The notes beneath the pieces were generated by a model that saw only the letters and a program-made list of their open reading frames with translations, made no database searches and was not told the origin of the DNA. The position numbers were made by a program, and so were the translations under genes. A stretch of 64,000 nucleotides of DNA, taken from the NCBI RefSeq assembly GCF_014287475.1, contig NZ_JACOPF010000002.1, positions 248,001 through 312,000 of the forward strand, written 5' to 3'. Positions within the stretch are counted from its first letter, which is position 1; every line of letters starts with the position of its first letter. Source of the stretch: Mediterraneibacter hominis. Its GTDB lineage: Bacteria; Bacillota; Clostridia; Lachnospirales; Lachnospiraceae. This document shows, piece by piece, positions 53,315 to 63,321 of the stretch.

Positions 53315-53776
53315 TTGGAGAAAGCCATTTACTATGAAGACTATGAGATTGGCTCCGTACGGGAGACAACAGGAAGGACAATAACGGAAACGGATATTGT
53401 TCTCCATGCCGGACAGACGGGGGATTTTTTTCCGCATCACATGGACGCGGAGTGGTGCAAGACAACGGATTTTAGACAGAGAATCGCGCATGGTACTTTG
53501 ATATTCAGCGTAGGAGTAGGTATGACGGCAACGTTGATTAATCCGGCGGCATTTTCTTACGGATACGACAAGCTGCGTTTTATCCGTCCGGTATTTATCG
53601 GAGATACGATAAAGGTAAAAGTTGTGCTGAAAGAAAAATATGACAGCCCGAAACACCCAGATAAAGGATTTGTCGTAGAAAACGTTCAGGTATATAACCA
53701 GAAAGAGGAATTATGCCTGGCAGCGGATCATCTGATGCTGTGTGATAAGAAGGGATTTTATGGTACAGAAGCATAA
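53315..53776 (+). CDS. MaoC-type (R)-specific enoyl-CoA hydratase/dehydratase
   Basis: A 153-residue hot-dog fold protein with the hydratase motif around GDFFPHHMD (catalytic Asp and His) near residues 49-57 and [13 protein letters not shown] near 68-81. It adds or removes water from an enoyl-CoA or related unsaturated acyl-CoA such as mesaconyl- or itaconyl-type esters. It starts with TTG, eight bases after AGGAGG. Directly behind two CoA-transferases, it should act on the CoA ester they make. Confidence 0.9.
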   Translation: MEKAIYYEDYEIGSVRETTGRTITETDIVLHAGQTGDFFPHHMDAEWCKTTDFRQRIAHGTLIFSVGVGMTATLINPAAFSYGYDKLRFIRPVFIGDTIKVKVVLKEKYDSPKHPDKGFVVENVQVYNQKEELCLAADHLMLCDKKGFYGTEA

Positions 53777-53819
53777 GGGTGGAAATCAATAAAAAACTGA
53801 AAGGAAAAGGAAAACAAAT

Positions 53820-55130
53820 ATGAATAATGTTTTATTAGCGCTTTTTTTGATTTCATATGTAGTTATGATAGTTGCCCTTGTGAAGGGGTATAATCCTTCT
53901 CTGGTTTTGCTGGGGACAGGTATTTTGTGGGCGGTCTTAGGAGGTATGAACCTGCAGGGAGTGTTAAATGATCTGATTTCAGGACAGTTCAACGCGCAGG
54001 CGGTTTCGTTTATGACCATCATATTCGGTTCATGGTTCGCACAGGTAATGATACAGACCGGAATAGTAAAGACGATTATAAGGACAGCAGTCGAGCTGGG
54101 TGGAGATAACCCGAAGATATTGATTGCGATTATCATGATCGTTGTCAGTGTTATGTTTACTTCCCTCTACAGTATCGGACCGGCGATTGCAGTAGGTGTT
54201 ATTGTACTCCCCGTTATGATTTCCCTTGGGATTCCATCTAGAATCTCTATTGTGGCATACGGAGTATCTATCGCGGTAGCACAGCTTCTGAATGTTTCCC
54301 AGTATGTTGTTATGAGAGGGCTTCTCTCTTACATCGACGAAATTCCGGAGACTATGACATCCCCATGGACACCGTATGCGTTTATTGCGTTTGGAGTAGG
54401 TGTTGTAGTCAGCATTGCAGGCGTTCTGTTTATGTACAGCTTATCTACAAAGAAGAAGGTAAAGAAAGTAAGAAAAGTAAAGAGTTGGGCGGTAAAAGCT
54501 TCTGACAGCGATGAAGTTACGTTTGTTCCCTGGTATGTCTGCATCGCAACCATCATTCCGGTTATCCTGATGATGGCGTTTAAGGTAAATATTTTTGCAG
54601 CGTTTATCATTGGAGTTCTATACGCGATTCTTACTGCTAAAATTACATATAGAAAGATCCGTATTTTCCCGATGATCAGTAAGACCTTTAAAACGGGTGC
54701 GGGCGAATCCGCAGGAATGATCATGTACATGGCGTGTGCATATACAGTAGCCAGCGGCGCGTCTGCAATCAGGCCAATTCTTCAAGAATCCCTCGGCGGT
54801 GTGCTTCCGCAGACAACTCTGGGAATCACGCTCTTTATGCTAGTGTTAGTCCCATTGTTTATGTACCGCGGACCTCTGGCCCTCGCAGGAGCGGGAGCGG
54901 CAATTTATGCGACGATTTTCGCTGTAGGCGCGGTTCCGGTTACTTATTTGTGGCTGTTATGTTTCGCAGGAAACTCTATCTACAGCGGTGTGGATCCGAC
55001 CAACTCAACGAACGTATGGACTTGTTCTTATGCGAAGGTAAAACCATTCGAATTTATCAAGACGGCGCTGCCGATCTGCTGGATATACGGTATCGTTATT
55101 CTTGGAATTTTGTATTATATGCACGGATAA
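53820..55130 (+). CDS. Ion-transporter-superfamily permease (citrate/gluconate-like)
   Basis: A 436-residue protein with 11-12 membrane helices (LLALFLISYVVMIVALVKG; FMTIIFGSWFAQVMIQTG; MFTSLYSIGPAIAVGVIVLP; MYRGPLALAGAGAAIYAT). The overall pattern is that of the CitM/GntP/Dcu-like ion transporter superfamily, most likely carrying an organic anion. A basic cytosolic loop (KKKVKKVRKVKS) lies near 205-220. In this operon it should import the acid that the CoA-transferases activate. Confidence 0.8.
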   Translation: MNNVLLALFLISYVVMIVALVKGYNPSLVLLGTGILWAVLGGMNLQGVLNDLISGQFNAQAVSFMTIIFGSWFAQVMIQTGIVKTIIRTAVELGGDNPKILIAIIMIVVSVMFTSLYSIGPAIAVGVIVLPVMISLGIPSRISIVAYGVSIAVAQLLNVSQYVVMRGLLSYIDEIPETMTSPWTPYAFIAFGVGVVVSIAGVLFMYSLSTKKKVKKVRKVKSWAVKASDSDEVTFVPWYVCIATIIPVILMMAFKVNIFAAFIIGVLYAILTAKITYRKIRIFPMISKTFKTGAGESAGMIMYMACAYTVASGASAIRPILQESLGGVLPQTTLGITLFMLVLVPLFMYRGPLALAGAGAAIYATIFAVGAVPVTYLWLLCFAGNSIYSGVDPTNSTNVWTCSYAKVKPFEFIKTALPICWIYGIVILGILYYMHG

Positions 55131-55157
55131 AAAAGGCATGAGTAAAAAGGAGGAGCT

Positions 55158-57311
55158 ATGAGTAAAAGAAAAGTACGTATGGGAATAGATGTAGGCGGAA
55201 CTCATACAAAAGCGGTTGCAATAGATAACGACACATTTGAGATTATTGGCAAGGTGCAGGTTCCTACTACACACGACAGTGAACAGGGCGTTGCGGCGGG
55301 CGTAGTAGAATGTTTCCAGAAATGTCTGAAAGACAATGAAATCGATCCGGAAGATGTAATCTTTCTGGCACACAGCACGACACAGGCGACCAACGCTCTG
55401 CTGGAAGGTGACGTAGCGCACGTTGGTATTATAGCGACAGGAGGGAAAGGGGTGTCTTCTCTTCTTATAAAGGGCCAGACAAAATTAGGGAATCTTCCCC
55501 TTGTAACGGGAAGGTATATAGAGACACATACCCGTTATATCGATAAACAGAATTTAAATGAAGCGTCAGTACGCAAGGCGATTCAGTCTATGAGGGCAGA
55601 GGGGGCAGAAATCATTGTTTCTTCTGAGGTGTACGGAGTAGATGACGGCGAGGGGGAAAAACTGATCGCAAAAGTAGCAAAAGAAGAAGGGATGAACGTA
55701 ACGCAGGCATCCGAGATCAGTAAGCTCTACGGATTGACGACCAGAACCCGCACCGCAGCCGTGAATGCGAGTATTCTTCCTAAGATGCTGGATACGGCAA
55801 ACTCTACAGAAAATAGCGTAAAGGCAACAGGAATACAGGCGCCTCTTATGATTATGAGAGGAGATGGGGGCGTTATGAGCATTGAGGAAATGAGAAAGCG
55901 TCCGATTCTCTCTATGATGTCCGGACCAACCGCCAGTGTTGTCGGAGCGCTGATGTATCTGCGCGCATCTGTCGGTATTTATTTCGAGGTAGGCGGTACG
56001 AGTACAAATATTGGTGTAATTAAAAACGGAAGACCGACTATCCGTCATGCAGAACTGGCTGGATACAGAACTTATGTAAATTCTCTGGATGTACGCGTAC
56101 TTGGCGTTGCAGGAGGCAGTATGGTTCGTGCAGATCATGGGAAACTGGCAGATGTAGGGCCTCGAAGTGCGCATATCGCAGGACTGCCCTACAGTGCATT
56201 TGCAAAAGAGGAAGATATTGAGGAGCCAGAGCTGTATTTTGTGACGCCGAAAAAAGGCGACCCTTCCGACTACTGTGCGATCCGCTGCAAGAATGGAAAG
56301 AGTTATACGATTACTAACACATGTGCGGCAAACGTTCTGGGACTTACAAGTCCGGAGTTTTATGCCCATGGAAATCAGGCGGCAGCTAAAAAAGCAATGA
56401 AGCCGCTGGCAAATTATCTCGGTGTTTCAGTGGAAGAGGCGGCGCGTCAGATTTTAAGCACTGCGTGTGCGAAGCTGATACCGGTTGTAGAAGAATTAAT
56501 TGCGGAGTACAAGCTAGATTCCGATCAGGCGGTACTTGTAGGCTGCGGTGGAGGAGCAGCCGCTCTCATACCGTTCATGGGCCAGGCCATGAATATCAAG
56601 TATAAAATTCCACAGAATGCGGATGTTATTTCTTCCATCGGTGTAGCGCTGGCGATGGTGAGAGATACGGTAGAACGTGTTATTCCGAATCCTACGGAGG
56701 CGGACATTACTGCAATCCGAAGAGAGGCGGTTGAGTCAGTTATTAAGCTGGGAGCCGCTCCGGATAGCATTGAGACAGTGGTAGAAATCGATAACCAGAA
56801 ACAGAGAGTATCTGTATCCGCGATGGGCTCTACCGAAGTGAAGACAACCGACATGATGAAAGCGGTAGATGAAGAAGAGGCGGAGAAAATCGCCGCGGAA
56901 AGCTTTGGAAACAAAGGGCAGAAGATAGAGCTTGCAGGAAAGACCGACGCAATGTACGTATACACACAGGAACGTCCGGAAAAGAAGCTGGGAAGAAAAG
57001 CAAAGGTAACACATGCGATCCGCGTTCTGGATCAGAAGGGCTTTATCAAGTTACAGACAGCGCAGGGGACCGTGATGGATTCTACGATAAGCGCATTAGA
57101 AGCGGACTTCAAAAAGCTGTTTGACGAGTTGAGCACCTACAAGGGAGATGTCATCATTTGTCCAGATCTGTTTATTGTAGTAGGAGGAAGAATTATTGAG
57201 GTATCCGGTGTATCGAACTTAGAGCAGGGAATCGGTATCATCAACGCTGAAATCAGTGGAATGCCGGCAGGAGAAACTGCGATCATGATCGGCATCAGAC
57301 AGGCGATTTAG
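55158..57311 (+). CDS. Hydantoinase/oxoprolinase family A-type protein
   Basis: A 717-residue protein of the HyuA / N-terminal 5-oxoprolinase family: actin-like ATP site IDVGGTHTKAVAID at the start, HSTTQATNALLEGD near 72-85, second phosphate loop GGTSTNIGVIKNG near 279 and VGCGGGAAALIPF near 460. Family enzymes use ATP to open lactam, hydantoin or related amide rings, or to activate carboxylates/ketones, normally together with a HyuB-like subunit. No HyuB gene is present. The C-terminal part (from about 600) is longer than usual. Strong AGGAGG site. Role in this operon unknown. Confidence 0.87.
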   Translation: MSKRKVRMGIDVGGTHTKAVAIDNDTFEIIGKVQVPTTHDSEQGVAAGVVECFQKCLKDNEIDPEDVIFLAHSTTQATNALLEGDVAHVGIIATGGKGVSSLLIKGQTKLGNLPLVTGRYIETHTRYIDKQNLNEASVRKAIQSMRAEGAEIIVSSEVYGVDDGEGEKLIAKVAKEEGMNVTQASEISKLYGLTTRTRTAAVNASILPKMLDTANSTENSVKATGIQAPLMIMRGDGGVMSIEEMRKRPILSMMSGPTASVVGALMYLRASVGIYFEVGGTSTNIGVIKNGRPTIRHAELAGYRTYVNSLDVRVLGVAGGSMVRADHGKLADVGPRSAHIAGLPYSAFAKEEDIEEPELYFVTPKKGDPSDYCAIRCKNGKSYTITNTCAANVLGLTSPEFYAHGNQAAAKKAMKPLANYLGVSVEEAARQILSTACAKLIPVVEELIAEYKLDSDQAVLVGCGGGAAALIPFMGQAMNIKYKIPQNADVISSIGVALAMVRDTVERVIPNPTEADITAIRREAVESVIKLGAAPDSIETVVEIDNQKQRVSVSAMGSTEVKTTDMMKAVDEEEAEKIAAESFGNKGQKIELAGKTDAMYVYTQERPEKKLGRKAKVTHAIRVLDQKGFIKLQTAQGTVMDSTISALEADFKKLFDELSTYKGDVIICPDLFIVVGGRIIEVSGVSNLEQGIGIINAEISGMPAGETAIMIGIRQAI

Positions 57312-57326
57312 CAGGAGGATATAACA

Positions 57327-57971
57327 GTGGACAGCATACAAGGCGATGTAATTTCCTATTTAAAAGCTATACCAGAAGAAAAATGGGATGCCTATATTCT
57401 GCGGCAGGATATGTTTTACAGACATTATACAGAAGAGATGTGTGCCGGTATCGTACAGAAAGCAAAAGAAACCGGACGCAGGAAAGCCTTTGAGATTTTG
57501 GAAGAAGGGGCAGATATAAAGGAGCTTATCAGGAAGTACGGATTAAATGTAAAAGATGCGGAAGATAAAGAATTTATTATGCCAGATTCGATCAATTTTG
57601 CGGAATACCATGACGGAAATATCTTGATTTCGAAAAGGCTGCTGGAGGCTTTAAGCCAGAAAAAAGAGATTTTGCGCGAGGCATTAGGCGACTTCAAGGT
57701 GCGGGATATTGTGTTCTGCCATGAACTGTATCACCATTTTGAAGATATAGAGGCTCATCTTGAAAATGCTGGAATCACTTACGAGGTGAAGCCTCTTCCA
57801 TTTATCAAAAAGAAAATATCCCCAGAGAGTGCCGGCGAAATTGCAGCATATGAATTTGCCAGACAAATGCAGAAAATAGATTTTCACCCATATATATTGG
57901 GAATCATCGGATTGTATGAGTATAAAAAAGAAACGGCGGAAAAAATTATAGAAAATATTATGAAACTTTAA
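57327..57971 (+). CDS. Unknown protein with HExxH zinc-site motif
   Basis: A 214-residue soluble protein. FCHELYHHFED at about residues 131-141 contains HExxH, a zincin-like metal site, with several Glu further on (ESAGEIAAYEFARQM, near 170) that could give the third ligand. There is no signal peptide. The start is GTG, eight bases after AGGAGG and 15 bases behind the preceding stop, so it is the last clear member of the operon. I do not recognise its family; metallopeptidase or metal-dependent amidase are guesses. Confidence 0.72.
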   Translation: MDSIQGDVISYLKAIPEEKWDAYILRQDMFYRHYTEEMCAGIVQKAKETGRRKAFEILEEGADIKELIRKYGLNVKDAEDKEFIMPDSINFAEYHDGNILISKRLLEALSQKKEILREALGDFKVRDIVFCHELYHHFEDIEAHLENAGITYEVKPLPFIKKKISPESAGEIAAYEFARQMQKIDFHPYILGIIGLYEYKKETAEKIIENIMKL

Positions 57972-58076
57972 TTACTAAGCGAATAGCATGAATGAATGAG
58001 ACTGTGTGCATTAATTAAGGGTGTATCAGGCATAGTTTTAGAAAATAGTGAAACTGATAGAGATAAGGGAAAGAAA

Positions 58077-58697
58077 ATGCGGAATATGAAACAGAGGAAA
58101 ATTGCGGAAATTATGAATAACCTGATCGCAGAGGGGGACAGTATCATGCTGGATGCCAGTGAAATTGCCCTGGAGATTGTCAGGCTTTTGGATAAAAAGG
58201 AGCTTGCTGTTATCACAAATTCTGCGTCAGTTGCTTTTTGGACAGTAAAAAAGCCTGGTTGGAGGGTTCTGCTTACGGGCGGAACTCTGTCCAGCAAAAC
58301 CCACGCGTTTGTTGGACCTTATACAGATAGGACGTTACAGAGATACCAGGTAGATAAAGCAATTATCTCCTGTGACGGAATTGCCCTTTCTACGGAAATT
58401 ACGGATGCAGATATGTACTATGCAAACAGCAGGAAAATGATGCTGGCGGCGGCTAAAGAAAAAATTCTGGCTGTCGAGAGTGACAAATTTGAAAAGACAG
58501 CTTTTGCCGGGATTGGAACACTTTGTGAAATGACTACTGTGGTGACAGACAGAAAGCCAGACAGAGAGTGGAAGAAGATTTTTGAAAAGAATAAAGTGCA
58601 GTGCCTGTATCCAGATATGTGTGAAAAAGACATACCTTATCGGGCAAAATCTGCCATATTGAAGGGAGTGAATTCCGGTATGCCCTTTAGGGTATAG
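58077..58697 (+). pseudogene. DeoR-type sensor domain lacking its DNA-binding domain
   Basis: The visible 206 residues match only the C-terminal sugar-phosphate sensor of DeoR regulators: IAEGDSIMLDASEIALEIVRLL at the start, NSASVAFWTV, LLTGGTLSSKTHAFVGPYT, SCDGIALSTEITDADM and ESDKFEKTAFAGIG. The N-terminal winged helix is missing: upstream in-frame codons (57996-58076) encode no helix-turn-helix. Either the gene was 5'-truncated, or a stand-alone effector-binding protein is made. GGGA lies six bases before ATG 58077. The sensor part shows no internal stop, so it may still be expressed. Confidence 0.65.
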
Positions 58698-58712
58698 AAA
58701 TAATGATATGGA

Positions 58713-58748
58713 AAAGAACCTCTATTGTGCATAATAGGGGTTCTTTGA
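58713..58748. terminator. Two-way terminator between convergent units
   Basis: A 14-bp stem with one G-U pair (58713-58726 with 58733-58746), loop GTGCAT. Plus-strand tail TTCTTTG, minus-strand tail CTTTTCC. It separates the DeoR-like gene from the sensor kinase gene. Confidence 0.8.
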
Positions 58749-58786
58749 CATTCTGAAAGTGCCCGACTGGATGTCCGATACAACAG

Positions 58787-60190
58787 TTAAGCCTTGCTCA
58801 GAGAAAAAATAAATTCAGTTCCTACCCCTTCTGTACTGATGACATTGATATGCTCGTCGTGGGCGGAAATGATTTCTTTTACAATGGAGAGTCCAAGACC
58901 GGTTCCTTTTTTGTCTTTGCCGCGGGAGAGGTCGGATTTATAGAAACGCTCCCAGATCTTGTTGAGCTCTTTTCTGGGGATTCCAATACCGGAGTCCTTA
59001 ACAGAGACAAAAATTTTATCATTTTTCTGCGTCACCTCTATGATGACAGAAGACTCATTTTCACTAAATTTAACAGCATTGTCGACCAGATTGTATAAAA
59101 CCTGCTGGATTTTGCGTTTGTCTGCATAGACCTTTGGAACATCAGGAAAGAGAAGAAGCTGTATGGATACGTGCTTTGCCGTACAGGCTCCTTCAAAAGA
59201 GGCGGCAGTGTTTTTGATGACTTCCTGTATGTCAAAAGAGGTTTTGTCTAAAAGCAGTTCTTTTGTGTCAAATTCATTCAGGGTGAGCAGGTCGTGTGTC
59301 AGATCTGTCAGCCGTTCTGTTTCAAATAAAATGATTTTCAGATATTTTTGATGCAGCCTGGGAGGGATTGTACCGTCTGTCATTGCCTCTACATATCCTT
59401 TGATGGAGGTGAGCGGAGAGCGAAAGTCGTGAGAGACATTTGCCACAAATTTTTTCTGGTAGTCCTCCATATCCTTCAACTGGGAAGACATATAATTCAA
59501 AGAAGCAGATAAATATCCCATCTCATCGTGGGTATAAACCGGAATTTCATAATCCAGGTTGCCCAGGGCATACTGTCTGGCTGCTTCCGAAATCTGCGCG
59601 AGAGGCCGGAATACGAAGAAGTGAAAGCCAAGCAGGAAGATAAAAGAAAGAATATAAATCACGAGCAACGTAATATAAATAGTGAACATCAGGCTGCTGC
59701 ATGTAGTATCAATAGAAGCGACAGGACTGTGTATGAGCAGATAGCCTTTGGTTGTAAATCCCTGTGTTACGGGTGCCATTACAGTAATTACATCTTCGTC
59801 AAAGTAACCGTGGTAGTCACCGATAATATATTGGTTGTTTCCAATTTCCGCAGGATCAAAGTCCGTAATAGATTCGGGGTAAGTATTGCTTTCTAAATTA
59901 GAAGACGTAATCAATACGCCGTCTTTATCCACAAACCACAGGGAGGCATTCAGATAGAGCTTCATTGCCTTTAATTGAGAGTGGACGGACCAGGAAGTCA
60001 TGTTTCCTGAAAAATAAGATGGCAAATACTCATTGGCAATCAGATTTGCCTCCTTAAATAATGTCTGGGAGGTGTTTTCTTCCAGCTTATCTTTGATTAA
60101 TTGCGGAGAAAGTGTGGCAGTTGCAAAGATGCTTAAAAAACCGAATATAATATATATAATAATAAATTTTAAGTACAAAGTACTTTTCAT
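58787..60190 (-). CDS. Membrane sensor histidine kinase (HAMP, HisKA, HATPase)
   Basis: A 467-residue kinase with helix 1 (residues 8-28), an outer sensor loop of about 130 residues, helix 2 near 165-190 and a HAMP segment (FRPLAQISEAARQYALGNLDYEI). The H-box is VSHDFRSPLTSIKGY, the N-box LVDNAVKFSE, and the ATP lid has DSGIGIP and GTGLGLSIV. The signal is unknown. It is encoded 24 bp behind its response regulator gene, both on the minus strand. Such OmpR-type pairs in Firmicutes often respond to cell-wall stress. Confidence 0.93.
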   Translation of the reverse strand: MKSTLYLKFIIIYIIFGFLSIFATATLSPQLIKDKLEENTSQTLFKEANLIANEYLPSYFSGNMTSWSVHSQLKAMKLYLNASLWFVDKDGVLITSSNLESNTYPESITDFDPAEIGNNQYIIGDYHGYFDEDVITVMAPVTQGFTTKGYLLIHSPVASIDTTCSSLMFTIYITLLVIYILSFIFLLGFHFFVFRPLAQISEAARQYALGNLDYEIPVYTHDEMGYLSASLNYMSSQLKDMEDYQKKFVANVSHDFRSPLTSIKGYVEAMTDGTIPPRLHQKYLKIILFETERLTDLTHDLLTLNEFDTKELLLDKTSFDIQEVIKNTAASFEGACTAKHVSIQLLLFPDVPKVYADKRKIQQVLYNLVDNAVKFSENESSVIIEVTQKNDKIFVSVKDSGIGIPRKELNKIWERFYKSDLSRGKDKKGTGLGLSIVKEIISAHDEHINVISTEGVGTEFIFSLSKA

Positions 60191-60214
60191 AGAGCAACTT
60201 CCTTTGCTGGTTCT

Positions 60215-60916
60215 TTATTTTGCTTCAAATTTATAGCCGATTCCCCATACAGTGCTTAAGCTCCAGGTGGGATGATCCTTGATTTTTTCGCGCAGACGTT
60301 TGATATGGACGTCTACTGTACGAGTATCTCCGATATATTCATATCCCCAGATGCGATCTAGTAGTTGCTCCCTTGTAAACACCTGGTTTGGGGATGCAGC
60401 GAGGAAATATAGCAGTTCTAACTCTTTGGGGGGCATGTCGACAGGTTTTCCATCACAGAGAACGGAATAGTTGGTAAGATTGATGACCAGATCCTCATAC
60501 TCCACACATTTTGTTTTTTCCTTCTGGGGTTCTTCTGGTTTGGCGGGCTGGTACCGGCGGAGTACAGCGCGGACGCGCGCCACCATTTCTTTGGAGTCAA
60601 AGGGCTTCATAATATAGTCGTCTGCACCTAATTCTAATCCTAAAACCTTGTCAAATACCTCGCCTTTTGCTGACAGCATGATGATCGGCGTGGAAGATTT
60701 TGCCCGTATTTCCCGGCAGACCTGGTATCCGTCGATGCCAGGCAGCATCAAATCGAGCAGAATAAGATTAGGACGATAAGTTTCGAACGCTGTCAGGGCG
60801 TCCTCACCATTGTAAACCATTTTTGTATCAAAACATTCTTTTGTGAGATAAAGAGAGATAAGCTCTGCAATATTCTCGTCATCATCTACAATTAGAATTC
60901 TCTGTTTTCCTATCAT
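60215..60916 (-). CDS. OmpR-family response regulator
   Basis: A 233-residue regulator with a receiver domain (VDDDENIAEL; phospho-acceptor Asp in LILLDLMLPGIDGYQ; conserved Lys in DYIMKPFDS) and a C-terminal winged helix (VFTREQLLDRIWGYEYIGDTRTVDVHIKRLR, in part). It partners the kinase encoded next. AGGAGG lies before the ATG. It is 29 bp behind the mutS2 gene on the same strand, so co-transcription with mutS2 is possible. Confidence 0.94.
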   Translation of the reverse strand: MIGKQRILIVDDDENIAELISLYLTKECFDTKMVYNGEDALTAFETYRPNLILLDLMLPGIDGYQVCREIRAKSSTPIIMLSAKGEVFDKVLGLELGADDYIMKPFDSKEMVARVRAVLRRYQPAKPEEPQKEKTKCVEYEDLVINLTNYSVLCDGKPVDMPPKELELLYFLAASPNQVFTREQLLDRIWGYEYIGDTRTVDVHIKRLREKIKDHPTWSLSTVWGIGYKFEAK

Positions 60917-60945
60917 AGCAGCCTCCTTATGATTTTTTATTGTTT

Positions 60946-63321
60946 TTATTTTAACTCTACAATCGTAACACCTGCATCTCCTTCGCCAAACTCACCAAGA
61001 CGGTAAGATTTGACATGTTTCTGGCGGCGGAGATATTCGTGGATGCCTTTTCGCAGAGCGCCTGTGCCTTTGCCGTGTACAACCCGGACGGTATTTAAAT
61101 GAGACAAAAGGGCATCATCCAGGTATTTATCTAGTTCCATAACTGCCTCATCCACAGTTTTTCCCAAAAGATTGATTTCCGGACTGACGGACAGAGATTT
61201 GCTCATTTTGAGTTTTCCTTTATTTGTCCGCTTCATATTTTTAGCCGTATAGGATACAGGCTCTTCGATGATCTCTAAGTCAGAGAGGGAAACCTGGGAA
61301 CGTAAAATACCCATCTGTACGGTTACAGTTTGACGGGAATCGGGGAGAGAGCAAATGGTACCTGTCAGATTCATACTCAATACCTTTACAGATTCTCCAA
61401 GCTTGAAGTCGGAAGGCTTATATATTTTCCGTGGCTTTTGTATCTGTATGGAGGAGGAAGACGCAGCAGCTTTTATTTTTTGACGCAGCCGTTCACGTTC
61501 CTTTTCCATTTCCGCTGCTGAGATATTTTCCTTCCCGAATTTACGGAAATTTTTTATAGTCTCATCCGCAACATCTTTTGCATCACGTAGGATAGCCGCG
61601 GCTTTCTCATTTGCTTCACGGATAATTCGATTTTTCTGCTCCTCTAATTTCTCTTGTTTTTGCAGAGTTTTTGATTTCAGTGCCTCGATCTCCCGTTTGT
61701 AGGCCGCGATTTCTTCCCGTTCTTTTTCTATCGTATGTCTGCTTGCTTCTAGATCAGATAATAAATCCTCGAAGGAAACATCCTGTTCACTTAATCTTTT
61801 TTTGGCATCCTCAATGATATAGTCTGGAAGTCCCAGCTTTCCTGAAATTGCAAATGCATTACTTTTCCCTGGAATTCCGATTAAGAGACGGTAAGTCGGG
61901 CGCAGACTTTCTACGTCGAATTCACAGCAGGCATTTTCTACGCCGTCTGTAGAGAGCGCATATACTTTCAATTCGCTGTAATGTGTGGTTGCCAGGGTAC
62001 GGATTCGGCGTTTGTGAAGATGAGAAAGGATTGCGATTGCCAGGGCTGCTCCCTCAGTAGGATCGGTACCTGCTCCCAATTCGTCGAACAATACGAGAGA
62101 ATGACTGTCTACCTTCTTTAAGAAGGATACAATGTTTGTCATATGGGACGAAAAAGTACTCAGACTCTGTTCAATGCTCTGTTCATCTCCTATATCCGCG
62201 TAAACCTGGTGAAAAACGGCAAGTTCACTTCTGTCAGAGGCGGGAATGTGAAGGCCCGCCTGTCCCATCAATGTAAAAAGCCCGACCGTTTTTAAAGATA
62301 CCGTTTTTCCACCGGTATTTGGGCCGGTGATGATAAGCAGGGAAAAATCTTCTCCCAGGGAAACTGTGATGGGAACTACATTCTGAGTATTCAAAAGTGG
62401 ATGGCGCCCTTCCCGTATATGAATTTTGCCTTCTGTATTTAAAAGAGGACGGCTTGCGTTCATGGATAAAGCTAAGGAACCTCTTGCGAAGATGAAATCT
62501 AAGTCCGTAAGAATTCTGTAGTCTGTACGGATTTCTTCTATATAAGAAGCCGCTTCTTCACTTAGACGGGATAAGATAATCTGTATTTCCTCCTGCTCTT
62601 TTGCATAGAGCTCTTTTAAGTCATTATTTAATTTTACAACTGCCATTGGCTCGATAAATAAAGTGGAGCCGGTGGAAGACTGATCGTGTATAAGCCCATG
62701 TACTTGTCCTCTGTATTCCGCTTTTACGGGAAGGCAATAGCGATCACCACGCATGGTAATGATAGGATCCTGAAGATACGTGCGGAGAGAACCATTTACC
62801 AGGTTATTTAACGTAGCATGTATTTTGCCGTTGATGGATTCCATACTCCGCCGGATACTTTTTAATGTGCTGCTGGCGTCGTCGCTGATTTCCTCCTCGG
62901 AGAGAATACAGCGTTCAATTTCACCGGAGAGCAGGGTGAGAGGCTCCAGACCGTCAAAATAATTGTCCAGGCAGTCTGCCAGCTCCTCCTGTGTGTCGTG
63001 CCTGCCGTAAGATTTTACACGTGCGGCATTAAACAGCAGCCGGCAGATGCGCAGGAGTTCCCCGCTTCCCAACGCACCGCCGATTTCCAGGCGCTTCATG
63101 GATTCCTCTACGGGGGAGGCGTCCCCGAAAGAAGGACGGCCCTTTTTGATGATGCGTGTAAATGCAGCGGCAGTCTGCTCCTGGTATGTGTTGATTTTAT
63201 CTATATCCGTCATTGGCTTTAAACGGCGGCAGAGCTGTTTCCCGCGGAAAGAAGAAGCCTGTTCTTCGAGCAGCAATGTGATTTTATCGTATTCCAGTTT
63301 ATTTAATGTTTTCTGGTTCAT
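60946..63321 (-). CDS. mutS2: Endonuclease MutS2
   Basis: A 791-residue MutS2 with the MutS clamp and ATPase core (Walker A ITGPNTGGKT near 327-336; VLFDELGAGTDPTEG), a long charged coiled region (about 510-620) and a C-terminal Smr endonuclease domain (VRVVHGKGTGALRKGIHEYL). It lacks the mismatch-recognition domain. It acts on branched DNA or collided ribosomes, in suppression of recombination or ribosome rescue. Normal length. Confidence 0.95.
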   Translation of the reverse strand: MNQKTLNKLEYDKITLLLEEQASSFRGKQLCRRLKPMTDIDKINTYQEQTAAAFTRIIKKGRPSFGDASPVEESMKRLEIGGALGSGELLRICRLLFNAARVKSYGRHDTQEELADCLDNYFDGLEPLTLLSGEIERCILSEEEISDDASSTLKSIRRSMESINGKIHATLNNLVNGSLRTYLQDPIITMRGDRYCLPVKAEYRGQVHGLIHDQSSTGSTLFIEPMAVVKLNNDLKELYAKEQEEIQIILSRLSEEAASYIEEIRTDYRILTDLDFIFARGSLALSMNASRPLLNTEGKIHIREGRHPLLNTQNVVPITVSLGEDFSLLIITGPNTGGKTVSLKTVGLFTLMGQAGLHIPASDRSELAVFHQVYADIGDEQSIEQSLSTFSSHMTNIVSFLKKVDSHSLVLFDELGAGTDPTEGAALAIAILSHLHKRRIRTLATTHYSELKVYALSTDGVENACCEFDVESLRPTYRLLIGIPGKSNAFAISGKLGLPDYIIEDAKKRLSEQDVSFEDLLSDLEASRHTIEKEREEIAAYKREIEALKSKTLQKQEKLEEQKNRIIREANEKAAAILRDAKDVADETIKNFRKFGKENISAAEMEKERERLRQKIKAAASSSSIQIQKPRKIYKPSDFKLGESVKVLSMNLTGTICSLPDSRQTVTVQMGILRSQVSLSDLEIIEEPVSYTAKNMKRTNKGKLKMSKSLSVSPEINLLGKTVDEAVMELDKYLDDALLSHLNTVRVVHGKGTGALRKGIHEYLRRQKHVKSYRLGEFGEGDAGVTIVELK

